Shown here piece by piece: positions 32,887 through 41,738 of a stretch of 64,000 nt of DNA. A program made the translations under genes and the position numbers. Within the stretch, counting starts at the first letter, position 1. Each line of letters opens with the position of its first letter. Source of the DNA: Streptomyces sp. NBC_00557 (lineage in GTDB: Bacteria; Actinomycetota; Actinomycetes; Streptomycetales; Streptomycetaceae); the NCBI RefSeq assembly GCF_036345995.1, contig NZ_CP107796.1, forward strand, positions 6,572,001 through 6,636,000, given 5' to 3'. Below the pieces are notes generated by a model. The model saw only the letters and a program-made list of their open reading frames with translations, did not search any database and was not told the origin of the DNA.

Positions 32887-33544
32887 GCGGAGGAGAAGGC
32901 CCTGGTACCGGACCCGCGCCTACCGCCTCACCAGGACGGCCCTGCTGGTCACCGTCCTGGTGACGGTCACCGGCCGGTGCGGGGGGCACGGCGGGGCCGC
33001 CGGGGGCGGCGGCCCCGACGCCGCGGCGGCCGCCGGGCCGGGATCCGCGCGGTCCGACGGGCGCCCCACTCCCCCGCCCCGCCCGCTGCCCCGCTCCCGG
33101 CCGACCTCCTTCCGCATCCCCTCGCTGAGGATCGCGGCCCCGGTCGAGGGCGTCCGGCTGGACCAGGACGGGCGTCTTCGGACACCGCCCGTCGACCGGC
33201 CCAAGCTGGTCGGCTGGTACGAGGGCGGCGCCACGCCCGGGGAGTCCGGCACCGCGGTCGCCGTGGGCCACCGCGACACCACCACCGGTCCCGCCGTTTT
33301 CGCGGCGCTCGCCTTCGTCAAACCCGGCAAAACCGTCGAGGTGCGCCGCGCCGACGGCCGTACCGCCGTGTACACCGTGGACCGGGTGAAGGTCTTCGAC
33401 AAGACGGGCTTTCCGGACGGGGAGGTCTACGGCCGTACCCGGCGCCCGGAGCTGCGGGTGCTGACCTGCGGCGGCTTGTACAGCCGGCGGACCGGCTACA
33501 CGAGCAACGTGGTGGTCTTCGCCCACCTGACCGCGACCAGGTGA
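32873..33544 (+). CDS. Sortase (class E/F type)
   Basis: A 223-residue type II membrane protein. It has a basic N-terminus (MAPRRRRRRPWYR), one anchor helix (about 20-34), a Gly/Pro-rich spacer, and a sortase beta-barrel at about 78-220. Active-site residues are visible: His133 in VGHRDTTTG, Cys199 in LTCGG, and an Arg at 205/206 in LYSRRTGYTSN. It should cleave a sorting signal and join the protein to the peptidoglycan precursor. It overlaps the preceding secreted-protein gene by 14 bases, so that protein is its likely substrate. Confidence 0.88.
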   Translation: MAPRRRRRRPWYRTRAYRLTRTALLVTVLVTVTGRCGGHGGAAGGGGPDAAAAAGPGSARSDGRPTPPPRPLPRSRPTSFRIPSLRIAAPVEGVRLDQDGRLRTPPVDRPKLVGWYEGGATPGESGTAVAVGHRDTTTGPAVFAALAFVKPGKTVEVRRADGRTAVYTVDRVKVFDKTGFPDGEVYGRTRRPELRVLTCGGLYSRRTGYTSNVVVFAHLTATR

Positions 33545-33605
33545 CCGGCCGTGCCGCACGAGTCTTCCCCCCGCCGGGCACATTCCGTTAACTTCCGTGA
33601 CCGAC

Positions 33606-33632
33606 AGGCCCCGTCCGACCCGCACGGGGCCT
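33606..33632 (+). terminator. Intrinsic-type terminator after the sortase gene
   Basis: AGGCCCCGT (33606-33614) and ACGGGGCCT (33624-33632) form a perfect 9-bp stem with a 9-base loop, followed by a single T. It lies 62 bases after the sortase stop and 50 bases before the ABC ATPase gene. Confidence 0.6.
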
Positions 33633-33681
33633 TCGGACCACGGAGCGGCGTAGCTCCGGACAGTCCCCGGGGGCGGCAGCC

Positions 33682-35028
33682 ATGACACGCGCCATCGCAC
33701 TGCACGACGTGAGCAAGGCCTACGCACGCGGCCCACGCGTGGTCGACGGGCTCTCGCTGGACATCGCGCCCGGCGAGTTCCTGGTCCTGCTCGGGCCGTC
33801 CGGCTGCGGCAAGTCCACCGTGCTGCGGATGATCGCCGGGCTGGAGGACATCGACGAGGGCGAGCTGCTGCTCGACGGCGAGTACGCCAACGACTGGCTG
33901 CCCTCCGAGCGCCGCATGGCCATGGTCTTCCAGAACTTCGCCCTCTATCCGAACATGACCAGCGCCGACAACATCGGCTTTCCGCTGCGCATCGAGGACC
34001 CCGGCGCCGACCCCCGCCCGCGGGTCGGCGCCACCGCCCGCATGCTCGGCATCGAGGAACTGCTCGACCGCTTCCCGAGCCAGCTGTCCGGCGGTGAGCG
34101 GCAGCGGGTGGCGATGGGCCGGGCCATCGCCCGCCGCCCGTCGGCGTTCCTGATGGACGAGCCGCTGTCCAACATCGACGCCAAGCTGCGCAACCACCTG
34201 CGCGCCGAGATCTCCCAGCTCACCCGGGAGCTCGGCGTCACCACGGTGTACGTCACCCACGACCAGACCGAGGCGATGTCGCTGGGCGACCGGGTCGCCG
34301 TGCTGCGCGGGGGAGTGCTCCAGCAGGTCGGCACCCCGCGCACCGTCTACGCACTGCCCCGCAACGTCTTCACCGCCGCCTTCATCGGCACCCCGCGCAT
34401 CAACCTGCTGCGCGGTCTGGTGCGGGCCCCGCTGGACGGCGCCATGACCATCAGCCTGGGCAAGCAGGCCCTGCGGCTGCCCGAACCCCTCTCGCTGGAC
34501 CACCAGTTGCTGCGCGTGCAGCAGGGCCGCGAGGTGATCGTCGGGCTGCGCTCGGAGGCGGTCCGCATCGCCAAGCACAGCGCGGCCCGGCCGGGCGAGG
34601 TCGCGCTCACCGGTCTCGTGGAGCACGTGGAGTTCCAGGGCCACGAGATGCTCGTCCACTTCAACACCGGCTCCCTGCCCGCCGTCGTACCCGAGCTGGA
34701 GGCCCCGCGCCCCGCCGCCCGGCCGGTGCGGCGGCGCCGCAGAGAGGGACCGAAGGTGCTGGACCGGCTGCTGGAGCGGGCCGGCGCGCGGCGGGCCGGA
34801 CCCGTGGTGACGCTCGGCCACCCCGGGGACGCCGAGCCCGAACCCGAGCCCGCGCCCCCGGAGGGCCGGCTCCCCGGCGACCTGGTGGTCCGCACCACCC
34901 CCGACCTCCGGCTGCACCACGGCATGCAGGTCCCGCTCCTGGTGGACCTCGCCCATCTCTTCGTCTTCGACCAGCAGGGAGAGCGCATCTGCCCGTCCCC
35001 GGACCGGCTGCCCGACCTGGACGAGTGA
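33682..35028 (+). CDS. ABC transporter ATP-binding protein, MalK/UgpC type
   Basis: A 448-residue ATPase. Walker A GPSGCGKST is at 38-46, the Q-loop is in MVFQNFALYPNMT, the signature LSGGERQ is at about 134, and Walker B is FLMDEPLSN with switch His in VTHDQTEAM. C-terminal TOBE-type domains follow (FIGTPRINLLRG, VIVGLRSEAVRI). Between the two TOBE segments is an insertion of about 60 residues rich in Pro/Arg (RPAARPVRRRRREG). MalK-type ATPases energise sugar importers, but no permease or binding-protein gene is adjacent, so it may serve a transporter encoded elsewhere. Confidence 0.87.
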   Translation: MTRAIALHDVSKAYARGPRVVDGLSLDIAPGEFLVLLGPSGCGKSTVLRMIAGLEDIDEGELLLDGEYANDWLPSERRMAMVFQNFALYPNMTSADNIGFPLRIEDPGADPRPRVGATARMLGIEELLDRFPSQLSGGERQRVAMGRAIARRPSAFLMDEPLSNIDAKLRNHLRAEISQLTRELGVTTVYVTHDQTEAMSLGDRVAVLRGGVLQQVGTPRTVYALPRNVFTAAFIGTPRINLLRGLVRAPLDGAMTISLGKQALRLPEPLSLDHQLLRVQQGREVIVGLRSEAVRIAKHSAARPGEVALTGLVEHVEFQGHEMLVHFNTGSLPAVVPELEAPRPAARPVRRRRREGPKVLDRLLERAGARRAGPVVTLGHPGDAEPEPEPAPPEGRLPGDLVVRTTPDLRLHHGMQVPLLVDLAHLFVFDQQGERICPSPDRLPDLDE

Positions 35029-35096
35029 GCCCCGGCACAGGGACGCGTGAGCACCGCCCGCCCCGGCGATGATGTCCTGGTACCTCTGGCGCCAGA

Positions 35097-35115
35097 AAAC
35101 TAACACCGCTAGTTT
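35097..35115. promoter_or_regulatory. Operator of the ALDH-ADH operon
   Basis: AAACTAACACCGCTAGTTT has perfect 6-bp arms (AAACTA/TAGTTT) around 7 bases and ends 38 bases before the aldehyde dehydrogenase ATG. It matches the site at 40129-40148 (15 of 20 bases when extended by one), which lies next to the TetR gene at 39455-40102. Confidence 0.65.
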
Positions 35116-35153
35116 GTGTGCCGGACGACGCAGACCCGCCGGGAGGAAGCAGC

Positions 35154-36542
35154 ATGAAGGCACACGACGGCCTCTACATCGACGGCGCCTGGCGCCCCGC
35201 CGGGACCACGGACGTCATCGAGGTCGTGAACCCCGCCGACGAGCAGGTCATCGCGAGCGTGCCGGCCGGCGGTGCCCTCGACGTCGACACCGCCGTACGC
35301 GCCGCGCGCGCCGCCCTGCCCGGCTGGTCGGCCACGCCCCCGGCCGAGCGCGCCGCCCGCCTGAGCGCCCTGCGGGACGTCCTCGCGGCCCGCAAGGACG
35401 AGATCGCCGAGACGGTCACCGCCGAACTGGGCTCCCCGCTGCAGTTCTCCCAGGCCGTGCACGCGGCGGTGCCGATCGCGGTGGCCGGCTCCTACGCCGA
35501 GCTGGCCGCGACCCACTCCTTCGAGGAGAAGGTCGGCAACTCCACCGTCCTGCACGAGCCCGTCGGCGTGGTCGGCGCGATCACGCCCTGGAACTACCCC
35601 CTGCACCAGATCGTCGCCAAGGTGGCCCCCGCACTCGCCGCCGGCTGCACGGTGGTCCTCAAGCCCGCCGAGGACACGCCGCTCACCGCGCAGCTCTTCG
35701 CCGAGGCCGTGCACGAGGCGGGCGTGCCCGCCGGTGTGTTCAACCTGGTCACCGGGCTCGGCCCGGTCGCCGGCCAGGCCCTCGCCGAGCACCCCGACGT
35801 CGACCTGGTCTCCTTCACCGGCTCCACGGCCGTGGGCCGGCGGATCGGCGCGGTGGCCGGCGGAGCCGTCAAGAAGGTGGCCCTCGAACTCGGCGGCAAG
35901 TCCGCCAACGTCATCCTGCCGAGCGCCGACCTCGCCAGGGCGGTCAACGTCGGCGTCGCCAACGTGATGTCCAACTCCGGCCAGACGTGCAGCGCCTGGA
36001 CCCGCATGCTGGTCCACCGCGACCAGTACGACCAGGCCGTCGAGCTGGCCGCCGCGGCCGCCGCCAAGTACGGCGACCGCATCGGGCCCCTGGTCAACGC
36101 CAAGCAGCAGCAGCGGGTGCGCGGTTACATCGAGAAGGGCGTCGCCGAGGGCGCCCGGCTGGTCGCGGGCGGCCCCGAGTCCCCGCGCGAGAAGGGCTAT
36201 TACGTCAGCCCGACGGTGTTCGCCGACGTCACCCCCGAGATGACGATCGCGCAGGAGGAGATCTTCGGCCCCGTCCTGTCGATCCTGAGGTACGACGACG
36301 AGGAGGACGCCCTGCGCATCGCCAACGGCACGGTCTACGGCCTCGCGGGCGCCGTGTGGGCCGGCGAGGAGTCCGAGGCGGTGGCCTTCGCCCGGCGCAT
36401 GGACACCGGCCAGGTCGACATCAACGGCGGCCGGTTCAATCCGCTGGCCCCCTTCGGCGGCTACAAGCAGTCCGGGGTCGGCCGCGAACTCGGCGCGCAC
36501 GGACTCGGCGAGTACCTCCAGACCAAGTCCCTCCAGTTCTAA
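35154..36542 (+). CDS. NAD(P)-dependent aldehyde dehydrogenase
   Basis: A 462-residue member of the ALDH superfamily. Catalytic residues are all visible: Asn147 (PWNYP), Glu245 (LELGGKS) and nucleophile Cys279 (GQTCSA). [12 protein letters not shown] is the nucleotide-binding helix, and [10 protein letters not shown] and [15 protein letters not shown] are the usual C-terminal blocks. It oxidises an aldehyde to the acid; the chain or ring is not determined. GGAGG upstream sets ATG 35154. The alcohol dehydrogenase gene begins 15 bases after its stop, so the pair turns an alcohol into a carboxylic acid. Confidence 0.93.
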   Translation: MKAHDGLYIDGAWRPAGTTDVIEVVNPADEQVIASVPAGGALDVDTAVRAARAALPGWSATPPAERAARLSALRDVLAARKDEIAETVTAELGSPLQFSQAVHAAVPIAVAGSYAELAATHSFEEKVGNSTVLHEPVGVVGAITPWNYPLHQIVAKVAPALAAGCTVVLKPAEDTPLTAQLFAEAVHEAGVPAGVFNLVTGLGPVAGQALAEHPDVDLVSFTGSTAVGRRIGAVAGGAVKKVALELGGKSANVILPSADLARAVNVGVANVMSNSGQTCSAWTRMLVHRDQYDQAVELAAAAAAKYGDRIGPLVNAKQQQRVRGYIEKGVAEGARLVAGGPESPREKGYYVSPTVFADVTPEMTIAQEEIFGPVLSILRYDDEEDALRIANGTVYGLAGAVWAGEESEAVAFARRMDTGQVDINGGRFNPLAPFGGYKQSGVGRELGAHGLGEYLQTKSLQF

Positions 36543-36557
36543 GGAAGTACGCGACCC

Positions 36558-37640
36558 ATGGCCGTACGAGCCGCCGTCCTGCCCGCCATCGGCGCACCCC
36601 TGGAGATCACCGGCATCGAGCTGCCCGACCCGGGCCCCGGACAGGTCCGGGTCCGCCTCGCCGCCGCCGGGGTCTGCCACTCCGACCTCTCCCTGTCCAA
36701 CGGCACCATGCGCGTCCCGGTCCCGGCCGTCCTCGGCCACGAGGGCGCCGGCACGGTCGTGGCCGTCGGCGAGGGCGTCGCGCAGGTCGCCGAGGGCGAC
36801 CCCGTCGTCCTCAACTGGGCCCCGTCCTGCGGAAGTTGCCATGCCTGCACGCTCGGCGAGGTGTGGCTGTGCGCCAACGCCCTGAACGGCGCCGCCGACG
36901 TCTACGCCCGCACCGCCGACGGCACCGACCTGCACCCCGGCCTGAACGTCGCCGCGTTCGCCGAGGAGACCGTCGTCTCCGCGTCCTGCGTGCTGCCCCT
37001 GCCGCAGGGCGTCCCCCTCACCGACGCCGCCCTCCTCGGCTGCGCCGTCCTCACCGGCTACGGCGCCGTCCACCACTCGGCGCGGGTCCGCGAGGGCGAG
37101 ACGGTGGCGGTGTTCGGCGTGGGCGGGGTCGGCCTCGCCACCCTCCAGTCGGCCCGCATCGCGGGCGCGTCGCGGATCATCGCCGTCGACGTCTCCCCGG
37201 CGAAGGAGGAACTCGCCCGCGCCGCCGGCGCCACCGACTACGTCCTCGCCTCGGAGAACACCGCCCGGGAGATCCGCGCCCTCACCGGCAAGCAGGGCGT
37301 CGACGTCTCCGTCGAGTGCGTGGGCCGCGCGGTGTCGATCCGCGCCGCCTGGGAGTCCACCCGCCGGGGCGGCCGTACGACGGTCGTCGGCATCGGCGGC
37401 AAGGACCAGGAGGTCACCTTCAACGCCCTGGAGATCTTCCACTGGGGCCGCACCCTGTCCGGCTGCGTCTACGGCAACAGCGACCCGGCACGCGACCTGC
37501 CGGTGCTCGCCGAGCACGTACGGCAGGGCCGCCTGGACCTCTCCGCGCTCGTCACCGAACGCATCGCCCTCGACGGCATCCCGGCCGCCTTCGAGAACAT
37601 GCTCGCGGGCAAGGGCGGCCGCGCACTGGTGGTCTTCTGA
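36558..37640 (+). CDS. Zinc-dependent alcohol dehydrogenase (MDR family)
   Basis: A 360-residue medium-chain dehydrogenase. Catalytic zinc ligands are Cys40 (GVCHSD) and His61-Glu62 (GHEGAG). The structural zinc lobe is complete with Cys91, 94, 97 and 105. The Rossmann motif is FGVGGVGLA (about 179-187), and VDVSP (about 214) ends with Asp, which favours NAD over NADP. The layout matches the class III-like/mycothiol-dependent or benzyl-alcohol dehydrogenase branch. It is the second gene of the ALDH-ADH operon. Its stop is only 4 bases from the convergent EamA stop. Confidence 0.92.
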   Translation: MAVRAAVLPAIGAPLEITGIELPDPGPGQVRVRLAAAGVCHSDLSLSNGTMRVPVPAVLGHEGAGTVVAVGEGVAQVAEGDPVVLNWAPSCGSCHACTLGEVWLCANALNGAADVYARTADGTDLHPGLNVAAFAEETVVSASCVLPLPQGVPLTDAALLGCAVLTGYGAVHHSARVREGETVAVFGVGGVGLATLQSARIAGASRIIAVDVSPAKEELARAAGATDYVLASENTAREIRALTGKQGVDVSVECVGRAVSIRAAWESTRRGGRTTVVGIGGKDQEVTFNALEIFHWGRTLSGCVYGNSDPARDLPVLAEHVRQGRLDLSALVTERIALDGIPAAFENMLAGKGGRALVVF

Positions 37641-37644
37641 CGGC

Positions 37645-38589
37645 TCAGCCGACCTTCTCGGACGTCTCCGGGCGCGGCTCCTCGCCGGCCGCGACCCGGA
37701 CCGTCCGGCCCCCACGCGCCCTGGACCGCGACACCGCCACCCCCGCGAGACACAGCACACCGCCGCCCAGCGTCAGCACGCCCGGCACCTCGCCGAGCAC
37801 CAGCCAGGACATCAGCACCACCAGTGCGGGCACGGCGTACGTCGTCGCGCCCATCCGGCTGGCGGTGGTGCGGGCCAGGGCGTAGGCCCACGTGGTGAAG
37901 GCGAGCGCGGTCGGGAAGACGCCGAGATAGACCATGCCGAGGGTGGCCGGCAGCGGCGCGTGCGCGGCCTGGTGCGCGAGCTGCCCGGCGAACGGCAGAC
38001 ACGCCACCGCCCCCACCAGACACCCGAACGTCGTCACCTGCAGCGCGCTCGCCCGCCCCAGGGCCGGCTTCTGCGCGACGACTCCGGCGGCGTACGCCAC
38101 GGCGGCGAGCAGGCACAGCACCACGCCGAGCACGGAGGCTCCGCCGCCGCCCGACATCGACAGGCCCACGGTCACCGCGCCGGCGAACGACACGCCCATG
38201 CCCGCCAGCAGCCGCGGCGGCATCGGATCGCCGAGCAGCCGGGCGCCGAGCAGGGCGATCAGCAGCGGGCCGATGTTCACCACGAGGGCCGCGGTGCCGG
38301 CGTCCACCTGCTGCTCGCCCCAGTTGAGGACGACCATGTAGAACCCGAACCACAGCAGCCCGGACAGCAGGATGCCGCGCCAGGCCTCCCTGGGCGGCAG
38401 CCCCTCCCGGCGCACCGCCCATAGGACCCCCAGCGCCAGCGCCCCCGACGCCAGCCGCCCGAGGGCCAGCGCACCGGGGGCATACTCCTGCCCCGCACTC
38501 CGGATCGCCACGAAGGCCGACGCCCACAGCACGACGGTGACGACGGCCGCGGCGGCGGGGAGGAGGCGGTGACGTGGGGCGGTGTTCAT
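37645..38589 (-). CDS. EamA/DMT-family exporter
   Basis: A 314-residue polytopic protein with about ten transmembrane helices in two EamA repeats (first: VVTVVLWASAFVAIRSAG to GPLLIALLGARLLGDPM; second: LGVVLCLLAAVAYAAGVVAQK to PALVVLMSWLVLGEVPGVL). The WASAFVAIR and LGE motifs are typical of drug/metabolite or amino-acid exporters; the substrate is unknown. Two ATG codons in tandem (38592, 38589) follow GGGAG; the second has better spacing. It lies 111 bases downstream of the ArsR-like regulator on the same strand, a pairing that suggests control by it. Confidence 0.88.
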   Translation of the reverse strand: MNTAPRHRLLPAAAAVVTVVLWASAFVAIRSAGQEYAPGALALGRLASGALALGVLWAVRREGLPPREAWRGILLSGLLWFGFYMVVLNWGEQQVDAGTAALVVNIGPLLIALLGARLLGDPMPPRLLAGMGVSFAGAVTVGLSMSGGGGASVLGVVLCLLAAVAYAAGVVAQKPALGRASALQVTTFGCLVGAVACLPFAGQLAHQAAHAPLPATLGMVYLGVFPTALAFTTWAYALARTTASRMGATTYAVPALVVLMSWLVLGEVPGVLTLGGGVLCLAGVAVSRSRARGGRTVRVAAGEEPRPETSEKVG

Positions 38590-38700
38590 CATGCTCCCGA
38601 GGTTAGGTGTGGCGTGGTGTCGTGGCTGGCGGAAACCGGACACTGGCCCGGGGGACCCGCACCCGGCAACGGGCAGAACCCTCACTCTGGTCAGCCGGAT

Positions 38701-39414
38701 TCAGCACAGCTCTTCCCGCGAGATGCCGAGCAGCGCCGACAACTCCCGCTCCCCCGACGGGGTCACCTTCACCGCCCGCTCGGAGCCGATCCGCACACAC
38801 CACCCCGTCTTCAGCGCGTGCCGGCACAGCGCGGCCCCCGCCGCGCCCGCGAGATGGGGCCGCCGCTCGGTCCAGTCCAGGCACGCACGGGCCAGCGGAC
38901 GCCGGCCCGGGACCTCGAGCGGGATCCCCGCCGCGCCGAACCACTCCAGCCCCGCGTCCGTCAGCGCGAACCCCGTGTCCTGCCGCAGCAGCCCCCGCAG
39001 GGTCAGCGCATCGGTGACGGCGATCCCGAGGCGCCCCGCGAGATGGTCGTAGCAGGTACGGCCCCGGGCCATGGCCGATCCGGCACTCGACTCGCGCAGG
39101 CTGCGCGGAGCCCGCCGTCCGGCCGCCGGAGGCAGCTGCGCCACGAGGTCCTCCACGAGCTGCGCCACATGCGCGCCGGCGAGCCGAACGTACCGGTGCC
39201 GGCCCTGCCGTTCCTCCGCGATCAGGCCTCCGGCGACCAGCCTGCCCAGATGCTCGCTGAGCGTCGACGCGGCGACCCCGGCGTGCCGGGCCAGCTCGCC
39301 GGCGGTCCAGGCCCGCCCGTCGAGCAGGGCCAGCAGGCACGTGGCCCGGGTCTCGTCGGCGATCAGTGAGGCCAGCGCGGCGAGGCCCGCGGCCTGCGGA
39401 TCCTTGGCGGTCAT
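38701..39414 (-). CDS. ArsR-like winged-helix regulator
   Basis: A 237-residue regulator with an N-terminal ArsR-type helix-turn-helix (about 10-90: LASLIADETRATCLLALLDGRAWTAGELARHAGVAASTLSEHLGRLVAGGLIAEERQGRHRYVRLAG). It has a long helical C-terminal extension (about 100-237) that most ArsR sensors lack. The extension contains Cys residues (RTCYDH, ARACLDW, ALCRHALKTGWC) but no recognisable metal motif. It precedes the EamA exporter gene and probably regulates it. ATG 39414 is preferred to the in-frame start at 39438. Confidence 0.85.
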   Translation of the reverse strand: MTAKDPQAAGLAALASLIADETRATCLLALLDGRAWTAGELARHAGVAASTLSEHLGRLVAGGLIAEERQGRHRYVRLAGAHVAQLVEDLVAQLPPAAGRRAPRSLRESSAGSAMARGRTCYDHLAGRLGIAVTDALTLRGLLRQDTGFALTDAGLEWFGAAGIPLEVPGRRPLARACLDWTERRPHLAGAAGAALCRHALKTGWCVRIGSERAVKVTPSGERELSALLGISREELC

Positions 39415-39454
39415 AGGTCCAGCATGCGGCAGGGACACTTCGGTCCGCGCCGAA

Positions 39455-40102
39455 TCATCGCCGGACGCTCTGCCGTACCTGCGCGTACTGCTGCGCCAGC
39501 CCGTCCAGCAGCGCCGTAAGACCCGTCTCGAAGGCCCGCTCGTCGATCTTCTCCTGCTGCTCGGCGAGCAGATGGGCCTGGCCGAGATGAGGGTAGTCGG
39601 CGGGGTCGTACGCGCTCGCGTCGTCCACGAAGCCCCCGGCGAAGGAGCCCAGCGCGGAGCCCATGATGAAGTACCGCATCAGCGCGCCGATGGAGGTCGC
39701 CTGGGCCGGCGGCCAGCCGGCGTCGACCATCGCGCCGTAGACCGCGTCGGCGAGCCGCAGCGCGGCCGGCCTGCGGCCGGGGCCGCGCGCCAGGACCGGG
39801 ACGATGTTCGGGTGGTCGCGCAGGGCGGCCCGGTAGGAGACGGCCCAGTCGTGCAGTGCGGTGCGCCAGTCGCGGCCGTCCTCGAACATCGACAGGTCCA
39901 CCAGGGAACTGACCGAGTCGGCGACCGCCTCCAGGATGTCGTCCTTGGTGCGGAAGTGGTTGTAGAGCGAGGGCCCGCTGACTCCCAGCTCGGCGGCGAG
40001 CCGGCGGGTGGAGACGGCCGCCAGTCCCTCCCGGTCCACGAGGTCCCGGGCCGTCTCGACGATCCGGTCGGTGCTGAGGAGGGGCTTGCGCGGTCGGGCC
40101 AT
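39455..40102 (-). CDS. TetR-family regulator, divergent from acyl-CoA dehydrogenase
   Basis: A 215-residue TetR protein with helix-turn-helix at about 10-60 (LSTDRIVETARDLVDREGLAAVSTRRLAAELGVSGPSLYNHFRTKDDI) and a C-terminal TetR_C-type helical domain. It is divergent from the acyl-CoA dehydrogenase gene across 111 bases containing the palindrome at 40129-40148. The same palindrome precedes the ALDH-ADH operon, so this protein probably controls all three units. ATG 40102 is chosen; ATG 40111 (three codons earlier) is possible. Confidence 0.88.
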   Translation of the reverse strand: MARPRKPLLSTDRIVETARDLVDREGLAAVSTRRLAAELGVSGPSLYNHFRTKDDILEAVADSVSSLVDLSMFEDGRDWRTALHDWAVSYRAALRDHPNIVPVLARGPGRRPAALRLADAVYGAMVDAGWPPAQATSIGALMRYFIMGSALGSFAGGFVDDASAYDPADYPHLGQAHLLAEQQEKIDERAFETGLTALLDGLAQQYAQVRQSVRR

Positions 40103-40128
40103 GGCGCACATAGTAGGGCTGCGGCTGG

Positions 40129-40148
40129 AAACTAGCAGTGCTAATTTA
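40129..40148. promoter_or_regulatory. TetR operator between tetR and acyl-CoA dehydrogenase
   Basis: AAACTAGCAGTGCTAATTTA contains the perfect core TAGCA-G-TGCTA (40133-40143) and a longer imperfect palindrome. It is 27 bases before the TetR ATG and 66 bases before the acyl-CoA dehydrogenase start. It shares 15 of 20 positions with the site at 35097-35116. Confidence 0.68.
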
Positions 40149-40213
40149 AATGTACGTCTTTCAAGATCTGGCTCGGATTCCTTCCCGGATCCGTTCTTCT
40201 GTGGGGTGATCGC

Positions 40214-41368
40214 GTGGTGAACCTGGAGCTGAGCGAGGAGCAGGCCGCGGTACGGCAGCTCGCCCGGGACTTCGTGCAGCGCGAGATAGCCCCGCACGTC
40301 GTGGAGTGGGACCGCGCCGAGGAGGTCGACCGGGGCATCGTGAAGAAGCTCGGCGAGGTCGGCTTCCTCGGGCTGACCGTCGACGAGGAGTACGGCGGCT
40401 CGGGCGGCGACCACCTGGCGTACTGCCTGGTCACCGAGGAGCTGGGCCGCGGCGACTCCTCGGTGCGCGGGATCGTGTCCGTGTCCCTCGGGCTCGTCGC
40501 CAAGACGATCGCCGCCTGGGGGAGCGAGGAGCAGAAGCGGCGCTGGCTGCCGGGGCTGACCGCCGGCGAGTACGTCGGCTGCTTCGGCCTGACCGAGCCG
40601 GGCACCGGCTCGGACGCGGGTAACCTCGCCACCCGTGCCGTACGCGACGGCGACGACTACGTCGTCAACGGCACCAAGATGTTCATCACCAACGGCACCT
40701 GGGCCGACGTCGTCCTGCTCTTCGCCCGCTCCACCGACGCCCCCGGCCACAAGGGCGTCTCCGCCTTCCTGGTGCCCACCGACACCCCCGGCCTGACCCG
40801 CCGCACCATCCACGGCAAGCTCGGCCTGCGCGGCCAGGCCACCGCCGAACTCGTCCTCGAAGACGTCCGGGTGCCCGCGTCCGCGATGGTCGGCGAGGAG
40901 GGCAGGGGATTCTCCGTGGCCATGTCCGCGCTGGCCAAGGGGCGGATGTCGGTGGCCGCGGGCTGCGTCGGCATCGCCCAGGCCGCACTGGACGCGGCCG
41001 TGCGCTACGCCGGTGAGCGCGAGCAGTTCGGCAAACCCATCGCCCGGCACCAGCTGGTGCAGGAGCTGATCAGCGATATCGCCGTCGACGTGGACGCCGC
41101 CCGGCTGCTCACCTGGCGGGTCGCCGATCTGATCGACCGCGGCCGGCCCTTCGCCGTCGAGGCCTCCAAGGCCAAGCTGTTCGCCTCCGAGGCCGCCGTC
41201 CGCGCCGCCAACAACGCCCTGCAGGTCTTCGGCGGCTACGGCTACATCGACGAGTACCCGGCCGGCAAGCTCCTGCGCGACGCCCGCGTGATGACCCTCT
41301 ACGAGGGCACCAGCCAGATCCAGAAGCTGCTCATCGGCCGTGCCCTGACCGGGGTGTCGGCGTTCTGA
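40214..41368 (+). CDS. Acyl-CoA dehydrogenase
   Basis: A 384-residue flavoenzyme of the short/medium-chain type. Family blocks are LSEEQAAVRQLARDFVQREI, GLTVDEEYGGSG, the FAD-contacting CFGLTEPGTGSDAGN (about 123-137), MFITNGTWADV, YAGEREQFGKPIARHQ, and ALQVFGGYGYIDEYP. The catalytic base is Glu364 in YEGTSQIQ. It introduces the alpha-beta double bond into an acyl-CoA; chain length is not resolved. The start is one of two tandem GTG codons (40214/40217) after GGGGTGA. Regulation by the divergent TetR is likely. Confidence 0.93.
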   Translation: MVNLELSEEQAAVRQLARDFVQREIAPHVVEWDRAEEVDRGIVKKLGEVGFLGLTVDEEYGGSGGDHLAYCLVTEELGRGDSSVRGIVSVSLGLVAKTIAAWGSEEQKRRWLPGLTAGEYVGCFGLTEPGTGSDAGNLATRAVRDGDDYVVNGTKMFITNGTWADVVLLFARSTDAPGHKGVSAFLVPTDTPGLTRRTIHGKLGLRGQATAELVLEDVRVPASAMVGEEGRGFSVAMSALAKGRMSVAAGCVGIAQAALDAAVRYAGEREQFGKPIARHQLVQELISDIAVDVDAARLLTWRVADLIDRGRPFAVEASKAKLFASEAAVRAANNALQVFGGYGYIDEYPAGKLLRDARVMTLYEGTSQIQKLLIGRALTGVSAF

Positions 41369-41428
41369 GTAGCCGGTCTGAGTATCCGCGCGGATGTGGC
41401 GCGGGCCACGTCCGCCGATGCTCTTCCC

Positions 41429-41716
41429 ATGAGTGACACACCGGTCAAGCAGCAGAGCACGGCCGCCTTCTACGGCCAGGCCGTCGCCTCCTTCGCGGTC
41501 GCCATGTCGGCCACGGCCATCGGCATCTACCAGCTGGACACCAGCGCCTGGGTCCGGGGCTTCCTCGCGATCGCGGTCCTGTACCTGGTCACCTCCGCCT
41601 TCACCCTCGCCAAGGTGATCAGGGACCGCCAGGAGGCCGGGCAGATCGTCAGCCGGGTCGACCAGGCCCGGCTGGAGAAGCTCCTCGCCGAGCACGACCC
41701 CTTCGAGAAGCTCTGA
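41429..41716 (+). CDS. YiaA/YiaB-type two-helix membrane protein
   Basis: A 95-residue protein with two hydrophobic helices (FYGQAVASFAVAMSATAIGIYQL and WVRGFLAIAVLYLVTSAFTLAKVIRD) followed by an amphipathic tail. This is the YiaAB domain, which is known only as a small inner-membrane protein of unknown function. ATG 41429 starts at the conserved domain; in-frame upstream codons overlap the acyl-CoA dehydrogenase end. There is a 60-base gap from the dehydrogenase stop, so it may be co-transcribed. Confidence 0.8.
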   Translation: MSDTPVKQQSTAAFYGQAVASFAVAMSATAIGIYQLDTSAWVRGFLAIAVLYLVTSAFTLAKVIRDRQEAGQIVSRVDQARLEKLLAEHDPFEKL

Positions 41717-41738
41717 GGGCACGATCCGGACAGCCACG

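Noticed and set aside
39455..41737. A 760-codon minus-strand frame that would extend the TetR protein through the acyl-CoA dehydrogenase gene
   Set aside because: Only the last 215 codons are TetR-like. The rest is antisense to a clear acyl-CoA dehydrogenase, and the operator at 40129 lies inside it.
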